From an uncultured Sphingomonas sp. (GTDB lineage: Bacteria > Pseudomonadota > Alphaproteobacteria > Sphingomonadales > Sphingomonadaceae): a stretch of 64,000 nucleotides of DNA. The position numbers and the translations under genes are program-made. How positions within the stretch are numbered: position 1 is the first letter of the stretch; each line of letters begins with the position of its first letter. The stretch covers positions 124,001-188,000 of the forward strand of contig NZ_CAJYHX010000006.1 of NCBI RefSeq assembly GCF_913774285.1, in the 5' to 3' direction. Below, piece by piece: positions 30,450 through 39,134 of this stretch. The notes beneath the pieces are model-generated. The model did not search any database. It had not been told where the DNA came from and saw only the letters and a program-made list of their open reading frames with translations.

Positions 30450-31181
30450 CTAGCGACAGGCCCGCCACCCCATCTCGCCGCGTGCAGCCTGGTCGAGATG
30501 GAGGTGGTCGCGGTGGGCGGCATTGTAGTCGGGCGACAGCACCGTCGCGAACAGCCGACAAGCGCCGTCCCGAACCGCGCGCAGGAAGGCCGGCTTGTCC
30601 CCTTCCCCCTTCCAGTCATTCAGCACGCTCACCCGCCGCCCGTCTGCGAGGATGAAGGCGGCGATGTCCACTGCGTTGGCCCTGGCATGCTCGCTCCAGT
30701 CGCCGGTGGTGCGGCCGTACATGCGGCGGCACGAATAGCTGCCGAAATGCTCGATACGAACGACGCGCGTCCCGAAATGCTTCTGCGCTTCGGGCTGGAC
30801 GAAATTCCACTCCCACAGCGCCAGCCCAGCGGCGACCGGACAGGCGGTGCCGAGCGACGCCGGGCTGAACGCGATCGTCCGCGCCCCCCCGCTGGTAAAC
30901 CGCACGCCATTGGCATAGCCGCATTCGCCCTGCCGCTGCACCGGCGCCAGCTTCTCGTAGCGGACGCCTGCCTGGGTGAGCAGCGCCCGGCACTGCCCGT
31001 CATCGCTCCCCAGCCCCGCGAGCTTGCGCCCGGTAAAGGCGCCGATCGGCTGCGACAGGTCGAGCGGCGTCCAAGGCACGTCTTGCGGGCGGCTGCGCGT
31101 CCACATCAGCAACAGCAGCGCACCGCCGGCGATCAGCGCGAAGACCAGCAGCACCCAGACGGTCTGCTTCAGCGCCTTCAC
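30450..31181 (-). CDS. extensin-like C-terminal domain protein
   Basis: This 243-residue protein has one N-terminal membrane anchor (about 7-28) and an extensin-like C-terminal domain of the kind found in many proteobacteria. Conserved cysteines (QCRALL, GECGYANG, TACPVA, SYSCRRM) would form disulfides in the periplasm. SEHARANAVDIAAF and NAAHRDHLHLD resemble the metal-binding His/Asp motifs of LAS-type (M15) peptidoglycan peptidases. A cell-wall carboxypeptidase role is therefore plausible. It overlaps the Nudix gene by four bases (ATGA). Confidence 0.88.
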   Translation of the reverse strand: MKALKQTVWVLLVFALIAGGALLLLMWTRSRPQDVPWTPLDLSQPIGAFTGRKLAGLGSDDGQCRALLTQAGVRYEKLAPVQRQGECGYANGVRFTSGGARTIAFSPASLGTACPVAAGLALWEWNFVQPEAQKHFGTRVVRIEHFGSYSCRRMYGRTTGDWSEHARANAVDIAAFILADGRRVSVLNDWKGEGDKPAFLRAVRDGACRLFATVLSPDYNAAHRDHLHLDQAARGEMGWRACR

Positions 31182-31912
31182 GCCCGCACCGCGCGGTCCA
31201 TCCGCTCGGCGGTGACGGGGTAGCCGAGCCCTTCCGGGATACAGAGCCAGTCGACGCCGCCGCGCGACTCGACGAAGGGGGTGATCGGCTCGATCGGAAA
31301 GCGGCGGGCATGGGCCATCGCCGAGTCGAAACCGTCGAACAGCGCCAGCCGTTCCAGGTTACGCCGGGTGGGGTAGATCACCATCGCCTCGCCGCGATCG
31401 GCTGCGTGCAGGGCATCTCGCGCGGTGATCCAGCACAACCGGACATTCTCGCTGCCATCAACCTGCGGCGTGGCGCCCTCGGGCGCGCGGGCGAGATAGA
31501 AGCGGGTATCGAACACCCGGTGCGGCAGGCCATAGGGCAGCCAGCGGGCGAACGGCACCAGCAGGTCAAGATCGAGCGCCAGTCCGGCTTCCGTCAACAG
31601 CTGTGCAAAGGGTTCACCGGCATGGAGCGCCGCGCGCAGTTTCGCGAGGGCACCGGACTCGCAGGCCATGCCCAGCGCCAGCCCCGCCTCCTCGATCGTC
31701 TCGCGGATCGCCGCGACTCGGGCGGCGGCATCATCATGGCTGTCGGTCAGCAGATGATCGCCCGGATCTATTCGGCCGCCCGGAAACACCAGCGCCCCGC
31801 CCGCGAACGCCATCGCCCGCGAGCGCTCTACCATCAGCAGTTCCGGCGGCCCGCCCGCCACATCGCGCATTACGACGACGGTGGCGGCTGGGATGGCTTC
31901 GGGCGACGTCAT
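31178..31912 (-). CDS. Nudix hydrolase
   Basis: Nudix enzymes cleave nucleoside diphosphates linked to another group, X. The 244-residue protein starts with a strand leading to VFPGGRIDPGD and continues to RVAAIRETIEEAGLALG. Together these make a Nudix box with extra residues between the glycine part and the REXXEE part, as in NUDT7/NUDT19-type CoA hydrolases. The substrate cannot be fixed; CoA or acyl-CoA derivatives fit that layout. The gene precedes and overlaps the extensin-like gene. Confidence 0.88.
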   Translation of the reverse strand: MTSPEAIPAATVVVMRDVAGGPPELLMVERSRAMAFAGGALVFPGGRIDPGDHLLTDSHDDAAARVAAIRETIEEAGLALGMACESGALAKLRAALHAGEPFAQLLTEAGLALDLDLLVPFARWLPYGLPHRVFDTRFYLARAPEGATPQVDGSENVRLCWITARDALHAADRGEAMVIYPTRRNLERLALFDGFDSAMAHARRFPIEPITPFVESRGGVDWLCIPEGLGYPVTAERMDRAVRA

Positions 31913-31942
31913 CGGCCCGGCTCTACGCCCCGCGCGCGCTGC

Positions 31943-32995
31943 TTACCAGCCGGAGGCACGCAGGCGGAGGCGGAACACCTGGTCGCTGGAGGTGATGAAC
32001 AGCGTCTTGCCGTCCTCGCCGAAGCAGCAGTTCGCCGCCTTCTTGCCCGTAGAGATCAGCCCCAGCCGCCGCCCGTCGGGCGCGACGACATGGATGCCGC
32101 CGGGACCGCTGGCATAGAGATGCCCGCTCGCCGCCACCTTCATCCCGTCGGCATGGCCCTGCAGGCCCGCGGCGGTGCCGGCGCGGTGATCGAGGAAGAT
32201 CTTGCGGCCCGTCGCCAGCCCGTCGTCTCCCAACGAATACGCCCAGGTGTACGGCGCCGCGTCGTCGGAGACAGACACGTAGAGCGTCCGCTGGTCCGGC
32301 GAGAGGCCGATGCCGTTGGGCCGGGTCAGCTTCGATTCGATCAGGTGCACCGTACCGTTGGTGTCGAGCCGGTACACGCCGTTGAACGGCAGCTCCTTGA
32401 GCGGCGATTGGTCGCCCTCGGTGAAGCCATAGGGCGGGTCGGTGAAATAGATCGCGCCGTTCTTCGCCTGCACCAGGTCGTTGCAGCTGTTGAAGCGCTT
32501 GCCCTGGTACTTGCCGGCGAGGATCGTCTTTTCCTTGGTCTCCAGGTCCACCGCCGCGATGGCGCGGGTGCCGCTGTCCGCCATCAGCAGTTCGCCCTTG
32601 CGGCCTTGGATCATCCCGTTCGACCCCGCCTCGCGCATACCCTTGGGGATCGGACCGGCGAGCCCTGAGGGGACGAGGAACGGCTTGGTCTCCTTGCCGT
32701 CCCAGCGATAGGCGATGTTCGCCGGGGGATCAGAGAAGAGCAGATAGCTGCGATCGAACGCGCTCGCCCCGCCGGCCGCATCACCCGAGACCGCGCCGTC
32801 GCGTATCCACACCGGCCCCTCGGCCCACTGGATGCCGCTCGAAATCACCTCGAGCGGCGACTCCACGTCGAGCAGCGTGTCGAGCTCGGGATCGAGCCGG
32901 GTGATCGTCCCCGCCCCCGCCGCGCGGGCGAGGCCCGGCAGCATCGGCAGCGCGGCGAGGCCGCCCAACAGGGTGCGGCGGGTGGTGGCGAGCAT
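31943..32995 (-). CDS. gluconolactonase, SMP-30 family, exported
   Basis: The enzyme opens aldono-lactones such as glucono-1,5-lactone to the acid. The 350-residue precursor carries a Tat-like leader, TTRRTLLGGLAALPMLPGLA, then an SMP-30 beta-propeller with WAEGPVW, NDLVQAKNGAIYFTDPPYGF, RPNGIGLSPDQRTLYVS and DGMKVAASGHLYASGPGGI, which carry the metal ligands. ATG 32995 is chosen because GGGGA lies six bases upstream; an ATG at 33007 overlaps the gntP stop as TGATG. It is the last gene of the sugar-oxidation operon. Confidence 0.93.
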   Translation of the reverse strand: MLATTRRTLLGGLAALPMLPGLARAAGAGTITRLDPELDTLLDVESPLEVISSGIQWAEGPVWIRDGAVSGDAAGGASAFDRSYLLFSDPPANIAYRWDGKETKPFLVPSGLAGPIPKGMREAGSNGMIQGRKGELLMADSGTRAIAAVDLETKEKTILAGKYQGKRFNSCNDLVQAKNGAIYFTDPPYGFTEGDQSPLKELPFNGVYRLDTNGTVHLIESKLTRPNGIGLSPDQRTLYVSVSDDAAPYTWAYSLGDDGLATGRKIFLDHRAGTAAGLQGHADGMKVAASGHLYASGPGGIHVVAPDGRRLGLISTGKKAANCCFGEDGKTLFITSSDQVFRLRLRASGW

Positions 32996-33006
32996 CGAAA
33001 TCCCCA

Positions 33007-34350
33007 TCAGACGAACGGCCATAGCAGCAGCGCCATGGCGAAACTGGTCAGTCCCGCGATGGTGGCACCGATGGTCCAGCTGCGAAAGGTCTGCGCTTCG
33101 GTGAGGCCGAGATATTGCTTCACCAGCCAGAAGCCGGTGTCGTTGACATGGCTCGCCACGGTCGCGCCCGCGCCGATCGCCACGGTCACCAGCGCGATCC
33201 GATCGGGGCCCAGCCCGGCCGCGGTGATCAGCGGCGCGGCAAGCCCCGCCGCGGTGACCATCGACACCGTTGCCGAGCCTTGCGCCACGCGGACGAAGGC
33301 GGAGAGCAGGAAGGCGAAGACGGGAATCGAAACTTGCGCGGCCTGCACCGCCATGGTGATCTGCTTACCCGCGCCCGAGTCGATCAGCACTTCCTTGTAG
33401 GCCGCACCGGCGCCGATGATCAGCACCATCAGCCCCGCCGGCTCGAGCGCGCGGGTGCTGATCCTGGAGAGCGTCTCGAACCCCGCGCCCGCCACGAAGC
33501 GCAGCCACGCCATCGCCGCCAGCACCGCGAGGATCAGCGCGGTGAAGGGGTGGCCGAGGAAGACGAGCGTCGAGCGCGCCATCCCCGGCGCCATCGTCTC
33601 GCTCGCCACCGTGCCGATCAGGATCAGCGCCAGCGGCAGCAGCATCGCGGCCAGCGCTGGTCCGAAGCCGACCGCAACCGTCTGCGGCGCGCCCTCGTCG
33701 AGCATCGGCGGCGCCCCGATCGCGCCGTAACCGGGCGCGCCATGGGCCAGCTTGGCGAAGACGGGGCCGGCTAGGATCGCCGAGGGGATGCCGCAGATCA
33801 GGCCGTACAGCGCCATGCGGCCATAATCGGTATGCAGCAGTTCGGCGACCGCGACCGGCCCCGGATGCGGCGGCAGCAGCGCGTGCATCGTCATCAGGCC
33901 GGCGAGCAGCGGCAACGCGAAATAGGTGACGCGTCGCTCCGCCCGCACCGCGAGCGTGGTGAGCAGCGGCGCGAGGATGATGAACGCGACGTCGAAGAAC
34001 AACGGCACGCCGACGACGATGCCGATCGCGGTGAGCGCCCAAGGGACGCGCTTCTCCCCGAACAGATCGAGCAGCCGCCGCGCGATCGCCTGCACGCCAC
34101 CCGATGCCTCCAGCATCCCGCCCAGCACCGCGCCGAGCCCGATCACCACCGCGACCGAGCCGAGCGCCTCGCCCGTGCCCTTCTTGATCGCCGCGATCAC
34201 CGCCTGCGGATCGTTGCCGAAGACCAGGCCGGTCGCCAGCGCCACCAGCAGCAGCGCGACGAACGGCTGGAGCTTGAGGCGCAGCACCAGCAGGATGACC
34301 GTCGCGATGCTGCCGGCGACGATGAGCAGCGTATGCCAGGGCTCGCCCAT
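33007..34350 (-). CDS. gluconate:H+ symporter, GntP family
   Basis: GntP permeases bring gluconate or related aldonates across the inner membrane with protons. The 447-residue protein is hydrophobic with 12 or so helices. It shows family blocks near LALATGLVFGND (as VALATGLVFGNDPQ), VGVPLFFDVAFIILAPLL, LLPPHPGPVA and ASHVNDTGFWLVKQYLGL. The ATG at 34350 has GGAGG seven bases before it and overlaps the bglX stop (TGATG). Its place between beta-glucosidase and gluconolactonase genes supports gluconate as substrate. Confidence 0.93.
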   Translation of the reverse strand: MGEPWHTLLIVAGSIATVILLVLRLKLQPFVALLLVALATGLVFGNDPQAVIAAIKKGTGEALGSVAVVIGLGAVLGGMLEASGGVQAIARRLLDLFGEKRVPWALTAIGIVVGVPLFFDVAFIILAPLLTTLAVRAERRVTYFALPLLAGLMTMHALLPPHPGPVAVAELLHTDYGRMALYGLICGIPSAILAGPVFAKLAHGAPGYGAIGAPPMLDEGAPQTVAVGFGPALAAMLLPLALILIGTVASETMAPGMARSTLVFLGHPFTALILAVLAAMAWLRFVAGAGFETLSRISTRALEPAGLMVLIIGAGAAYKEVLIDSGAGKQITMAVQAAQVSIPVFAFLLSAFVRVAQGSATVSMVTAAGLAAPLITAAGLGPDRIALVTVAIGAGATVASHVNDTGFWLVKQYLGLTEAQTFRSWTIGATIAGLTSFAMALLLWPFV

Positions 34351-36584
34351 CACGCGACCTCCACCTTGGCGGCAAGCGAGGCGGCGGGCACCTGCCCCTC
34401 CGCGGCGGCGGTGATGCGGAACCTGGCCTCGCTCTTGAGGTCAGCTGAGGAAGCGCCGGCCATCAGCCGGATGTCGCCCGCCTCGACGATCCACTTGCCG
34501 TCGCGCCAGAAGGCGAACTGCTCGGGGCTCAGGGTAAAGCGCACGGTGCGGCTCTGCCCCGGCTTGAGCGGCACGCGGGCAAAGCCGCGCAGCTCCGCCA
34601 CCGGCCGCGAAACCGAAGCGACGGGATCGTTGGCATAGAGCTGCACCACTTCCTCCACCGCCATGGTGCCGCGATTGGTGACCTGCACCGAGGCGGTGAT
34701 CCGGCCGCCAAGGGCGAGCGTCTCGGCGCTGAGCGCCAGCGAGCCATAGGCGATCTCGCCATAGGTGAGGCCATGGCCGAAGGCGAAGAGCGGGCCGATC
34801 TCGGTATCGTGATAGCGTGCGCTGTCCACCGCGAGGTCCGGGTTGGCCGGGCGGCCGGTGGGCAGGTGGGCGTAGCTCTGGGGCGACTGGCCGGTCTTGC
34901 GCGGCATGCCGATCGGCAGGCGGCCACCGGGGGCGGCCTTGCCGGTGAGGATCTCGGCGATCGCCGGGCCGCTCTCGATGCCGAGCAGCCAGGTCTGCAG
35001 CACGGCGGGTACCCCGGTCAGCTCGCGTTCGAGCGCCAGCGGGCGGCCGCCCATCAGGATCGCCACGATCGGCTTGCCGGTCGCCTTCAGCGCCTCCAGC
35101 AGCGCCGCCTGCCCGTCGGGGAGGCCGATCTCCGCATAGCTGCGCGCTTCGCCGGTGCGATTGAAATCCTCGCCGAGGGCGACCAGCACCACATCGGCGC
35201 GCTTGGCCGCCTCGACTGCCGCCGCGACATCGGTGCCCGGCTGATAGTCGGCACCCGCCAGCGCCGCCTTGAGCGTCACCGCATCGGTCGCCTGTCCCCG
35301 TGCGCGCCACGAGCCGATCGCGGAGGATGCATCGTCCGCCAGCGCGCCGATCAGCGCGAGCTTGGCGCCCGGCTTGAGCGGCAGCACCGCGCCGTCGTTG
35401 CGCAACAGCACCACCGATCGTTTCGCGAGATCGCGCGCCTCGGTCCGCCGCAGCGGCGCCTTGTCGCGCGCCGGATCACCGAAGCCATAGGGATCGTCGA
35501 ACAGCCCCAGCCGCGCCTTGATGGCGAGAATGCGGCCCACCGCCTCGTCGATCAGCGGCACCAGGCTCCTATCCGCCATCGCGGCTTCGGCGAGGTAGGT
35601 GGCGTAGCTGCCGCTCGCCATGTCCATGTCGACGCCGGCCTTGAGCGCCAGCACCGCGGCTTCGCGCGCATCGGCGGCGATGCCATGGTTGACCAGCTCG
35701 CGGATCGCGTTCCAGTCGCTCACCACCAGCCCCTGATAGTGCCACTGGGCGCGCAGGAAGCCGCGGACGAGCTCGGCATTGGCGGTCATCGGCACGCCGT
35801 CGAGCGCGTTGAACGCGGTCATGAAGCTGCCCGCGCCTGCGCGTGCGGCGGCATGGAAGGGCGGGAGGTACACCTCGTTGAGCGTACGCGGCCCCACTTC
35901 CGCGCTGTCGTAATCGCGCCCGCCGTCCGCCGCGCCATAGCCGACGAAATGCTTGGCGCAGGCCATCATCCGCATGCCCTTGCCGAGGTCCGCGCCCTGG
36001 AAGCCGGCGACCTGCGCTTCGGCGATGCGGCTGCCGAGATAGGCGTCCTCGCCCGCGCCCTCGACCACCCGGCCCCAGCGCGGATCGCGCGCTACGTCGA
36101 CCATCGGGGTGAAGGTCCAGTGCAGCCCGGCCGCCCAGGCCTCTTCCGCCGCGATTCGTGCGGCCTGCTCAGCCACCTTCGGGTCCCAGCTCGCCGCGAG
36201 CGCCAGCGGCACCGGCAGGATGGTGCGATAGCCATGGATCACGTCCATCGCGAACAAAAGCGGGATCTTGAGCCGCGACTCCTCCACCGCGACGCGCTGC
36301 AGGTCGCGCAGCGGCTCGGCGCCGGCGACGTGGAGGAACGAGCCCATCTCGCCCTTGCGCACCCGGTCGAGCATCGCCGCGTCCAGCTTCGAGTTGAGCG
36401 CCTTCTGCCGGCCGCCGGCGATCTGGTTCATCTGCCCGACCTTCTCGGCGAGCGTCATCTGGCCGAGCAGCGCCTGGATATGCGCGCGGTGGTCGGCGCC
36501 AAGCGGTCGTGCCGCACGGGCGAGCGGGCTCCAGGCGGAAGCGGCGAGCATCGCGCCCGCCGCCAGTACATCGCGTCGATTCAT
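34350..36584 (-). CDS. bglX: beta-glucosidase BglX, glycoside hydrolase family 3, exported
   Basis: This GH3 enzyme releases glucose from the non-reducing end of beta-glucosides such as cellobiose. The 744-residue precursor has a Tat-like leader (MNRRDVLAAGAMLAASAWS), the GH3 N-terminal barrel with DPRWGRVVEGAGEDAYLG, KHFVGYGA and the nucleophile Asp in GLVVSDWNAI, then the C-terminal domain (SVVLLRNDGAVLPL, VALGEDFNRTGEARSY) and a fibronectin III-like end. ATG 36584 has AAGGGA upstream; ATG 36599 overlaps the preceding stop and is the alternative. Confidence 0.95.
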   Translation of the reverse strand: MNRRDVLAAGAMLAASAWSPLARAARPLGADHRAHIQALLGQMTLAEKVGQMNQIAGGRQKALNSKLDAAMLDRVRKGEMGSFLHVAGAEPLRDLQRVAVEESRLKIPLLFAMDVIHGYRTILPVPLALAASWDPKVAEQAARIAAEEAWAAGLHWTFTPMVDVARDPRWGRVVEGAGEDAYLGSRIAEAQVAGFQGADLGKGMRMMACAKHFVGYGAADGGRDYDSAEVGPRTLNEVYLPPFHAAARAGAGSFMTAFNALDGVPMTANAELVRGFLRAQWHYQGLVVSDWNAIRELVNHGIAADAREAAVLALKAGVDMDMASGSYATYLAEAAMADRSLVPLIDEAVGRILAIKARLGLFDDPYGFGDPARDKAPLRRTEARDLAKRSVVLLRNDGAVLPLKPGAKLALIGALADDASSAIGSWRARGQATDAVTLKAALAGADYQPGTDVAAAVEAAKRADVVLVALGEDFNRTGEARSYAEIGLPDGQAALLEALKATGKPIVAILMGGRPLALERELTGVPAVLQTWLLGIESGPAIAEILTGKAAPGGRLPIGMPRKTGQSPQSYAHLPTGRPANPDLAVDSARYHDTEIGPLFAFGHGLTYGEIAYGSLALSAETLALGGRITASVQVTNRGTMAVEEVVQLYANDPVASVSRPVAELRGFARVPLKPGQSRTVRFTLSPEQFAFWRDGKWIVEAGDIRLMAGASSADLKSEARFRITAAAEGQVPAASLAAKVEVA

Positions 36585-36595
36585 CCGTCCCTTCT

Positions 36596-37690
36596 TCATG
36601 CCAGCGTGATCGCCCGATGCTCGCGCGCCGCGCGGTAGACCGCCTCGATCAGCCGCATGTCGCGCAAGCCTTCCTCGCCCGAGACGATCGGCTCGCGCCC
36701 GCTCAGGATGCATTCGGGCAGATGGTCGAGCTGGCGGACGAACTGGTTCTTGGCCGGCTTGGGCAGCACCACCTGCTCGCGCTTGCCGTCCAGCCGGGTC
36801 CACATCTCCTGCCCCTCATAATTGGTGGCGGGCTCCAGCTCGACCCAGCCCTTCCGGCCGGTGACGCGGTAATGGTTGTGGTTCGAGCTGTAGCTCGACA
36901 CGCAATCGGCGATCAGCCCGCTGGGGAAGCGGAACTGCCAGTCGATCCGGTCCTCCACCGTCTTGAAGCGCGGGTCGCTGCGATCGGTATATTCCATCGC
37001 GGTGACCTCGACGGGCTCCTCGCCGGAGAGATAGCGCGCGGCGTTGAGACTGTAGATGCCGATGTCCATCATCGATCCGCCGCCGGACAGCGCCTTGTCG
37101 AGCCGCCACTGGTTGGGCCCCGCATAGAAGCCGTGCTCGGCGAAGATCAGCGTGGGCTTGCCGAGCGCGCCCGACTTCACCGTCTCGATGGCCTTCAGAT
37201 TGTACGGCTCGAAGTGGCAGCGATAGCCGATCATCAGCTTCTTGCCGGCCTTCTTTGCTGCGGCGATCATGGCCTGGCATTCGGCGACCGAGACCGCCAT
37301 CGGCTTCTCGCACATCACATGCTTGCCGGCCTGGTGCGCGCGGATCGTGTATTCGGCGTGCATCGAATTGGGCAGGACGACATAGACAATGTCGATGTCC
37401 GGATTGTCGCGGATCCGGTCGTAGGTCTCGTAGCTGTACTGATGAGTCTTGGGGATGCCGTATTCGGCGCCGTATTTCTCCAGCTTGGCGGGCGTGCCGC
37501 TCACCAGCGCCTTGAGTTCGGCGAACTCGCAGTCCTTGAGGTTGGGCATGATCTGCTTGGTGGCGTAATAGCCCAGGCCGACGATCGCATAGCCAAGCTT
37601 GCGCTTGGGCGCTGCTGCCGCCGATCCGCCGAGCGCACTGGCCAAGACCCCGGCGCCGATCCCGCCGAGCACGTCGCGTCGCGTTCCCAT
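36596..37690 (-). CDS. Gfo/Idh/MocA oxidoreductase, glucose-fructose oxidoreductase type, exported
   Basis: The 364-residue precursor has a Tat leader (MGTRRDVLGGIGAGVLASAL), a Rossmann loop YAIVGLGYYA, the family motif MCEKPM (lysine 129), KKLMIGYRCHFEPYN and GGSMMDIGIYSLNAARYL with the catalytic Tyr. These closely follow Zymomonas glucose-fructose oxidoreductase, which keeps NADP bound and oxidises glucose to gluconolactone while reducing fructose. The protein lacks the long N-terminal arm that covers NADP in Zymomonas. It may thus act more like the Caulobacter aldose-aldose oxidoreductase. GAGGAGGA precedes the ATG, and it heads the operon with bglX, gntP and lactonase. Confidence 0.92.
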   Translation of the reverse strand: MGTRRDVLGGIGAGVLASALGGSAAAAPKRKLGYAIVGLGYYATKQIMPNLKDCEFAELKALVSGTPAKLEKYGAEYGIPKTHQYSYETYDRIRDNPDIDIVYVVLPNSMHAEYTIRAHQAGKHVMCEKPMAVSVAECQAMIAAAKKAGKKLMIGYRCHFEPYNLKAIETVKSGALGKPTLIFAEHGFYAGPNQWRLDKALSGGGSMMDIGIYSLNAARYLSGEEPVEVTAMEYTDRSDPRFKTVEDRIDWQFRFPSGLIADCVSSYSSNHNHYRVTGRKGWVELEPATNYEGQEMWTRLDGKREQVVLPKPAKNQFVRQLDHLPECILSGREPIVSGEEGLRDMRLIEAVYRAAREHRAITLA

Positions 37691-37799
37691 GATCCTCCTC
37701 CTCGTCCCCGGCGGCTATGCGTGCCGCACGGCCGACAGCGGTATCAACAATGGGAGAGGCGGGCCAGCGTCTCGGGGTCGTAGATGGAAGCGGCTGAAA

Positions 37800-39134
37800 T
37801 CAAAGCGGAAGCGTGACGGTGGCGCACAGCCCGCCGCCGCTGCGCCGGTGCAGCGAGATGTCGCCGCCATGCGCGCGCGCCGTCGCCCGCGCGCTGGCCA
37901 GGCCCAGTCCCATGCCGCCGGTATCGCGGTTGCGCGAGCGCTCGCCGCGGAAGAAGGGGTCGAACACCCGTTCCATGTCCTCGTCCGGGATGCCCGGCCC
38001 GCGATCGCGCACCGCAATCACCGCCTCATGGTCGCGCGCCGACAGCAGCAGCTCGGCACCGCCGGCATATTTGACCGCGTTGCCGACGAGGTTGGCGAGC
38101 ATCGCCTTGAGCGCCACCGGGTCCGCCTCGATCACCACCGGATCGCCCAATTCCAGGCTGACGTCGGCGCCGCGATCAGCCGCATCGTCCACCACTGTCT
38201 CCGCGAGCGAGCGCAGATCGAGCGGGCGGCGCACCCCAATGCGGCTGCTGTCGCGCACATAGGCCATCACCGCCGAGATCATCGCCTGCATCTCGCGGAT
38301 ATCGCCCTCGCACGCCGCGCGGATCCCCGGATCGGCGTCCTCGACGCGCAGTCCCAGCCGCATCAGCGGGGTGCGCAGGTCGTGCGCCACCGCCGCGATC
38401 ATCGTCGCCCGGTCGTCGACATAGCGGTTGAGCCGCGCCTGCATGTCGTTGAACGCCCGCGCGGCCTCGGCGATCTCGGCGGGGCCGTCGAGCTCGATCG
38501 GCGGCGCGCGCGGATCGCGGCCCAGTCGTTCGGCCGCACGGGCGAAGGCACCGATCGGGCGGGCGAAGCGCTGCGCCATCGCCCAGGCGAAGACGGCAGC
38601 CGCGAGCGCCGACAGGACCAGCCAGGCGATGACGAACAGCCGCCAGGGCTCCAGTCCCTCGCCCGGCGTCACCGTACGCCAGCTGCCGTCGGGCAGCTTC
38701 AGCGAGGCTTCGAACCCGCCGGTGACGACCACGTCCTGCGCCGCGGCGGCACTGGCAGGCGCCGGCGCGGGCGGCAGGCCGGCCCGGTTATAGACCTGCG
38801 GGCGCTGCAGGAAGCCGACAGGGAAGCGCAGGATCACGTCCTCGCGGGGCACCCCAAGCGCGGTCGCCAGCGCGACCTCGGTCCGCTCGGCGCGCGGATT
38901 CCAGGGCTGGCGCTCCACCGCAAGCGCGCGGAGCACTTCAAACCGATCCGGCGCAGCCGCGGGATTGCGCATCGCCTGTGCGATCTGGCCGACGGTGTGG
39001 AGCTTAGGATTGGGCGTCTGGACCGCGAACAGCAGCCCGAAATTGAGCAGCTGCACCACCGCGACGCAGGCGAGCATCCGTACGAAGATGCGCAGGAACA
39101 GCGGCGACCGGGATGCCGCCGTTCCCTTGCTCAT
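37800..39134 (-). CDS. sensor histidine kinase
   Basis: This 444-residue two-component kinase has membrane helices at about 15-38 and 165-187 around a periplasmic sensor domain of about 125 residues rich in Pro and Ala. A HAMP follows, then the H-box VAHDLRTPLMRL with H251, the N-box NLVGNAVKYA, G1 DRGPGIPDEDM and G2 GGMGLGLASA. It overlaps the response regulator by four bases (ATGA). It lies upstream of, and on the same strand as, the sugar-oxidation operon, so control of that operon is possible but unproven. Confidence 0.95.
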   Translation of the reverse strand: MSKGTAASRSPLFLRIFVRMLACVAVVQLLNFGLLFAVQTPNPKLHTVGQIAQAMRNPAAAPDRFEVLRALAVERQPWNPRAERTEVALATALGVPREDVILRFPVGFLQRPQVYNRAGLPPAPAPASAAAAQDVVVTGGFEASLKLPDGSWRTVTPGEGLEPWRLFVIAWLVLSALAAAVFAWAMAQRFARPIGAFARAAERLGRDPRAPPIELDGPAEIAEAARAFNDMQARLNRYVDDRATMIAAVAHDLRTPLMRLGLRVEDADPGIRAACEGDIREMQAMISAVMAYVRDSSRIGVRRPLDLRSLAETVVDDAADRGADVSLELGDPVVIEADPVALKAMLANLVGNAVKYAGGAELLLSARDHEAVIAVRDRGPGIPDEDMERVFDPFFRGERSRNRDTGGMGLGLASARATARAHGGDISLHRRSGGGLCATVTLPL

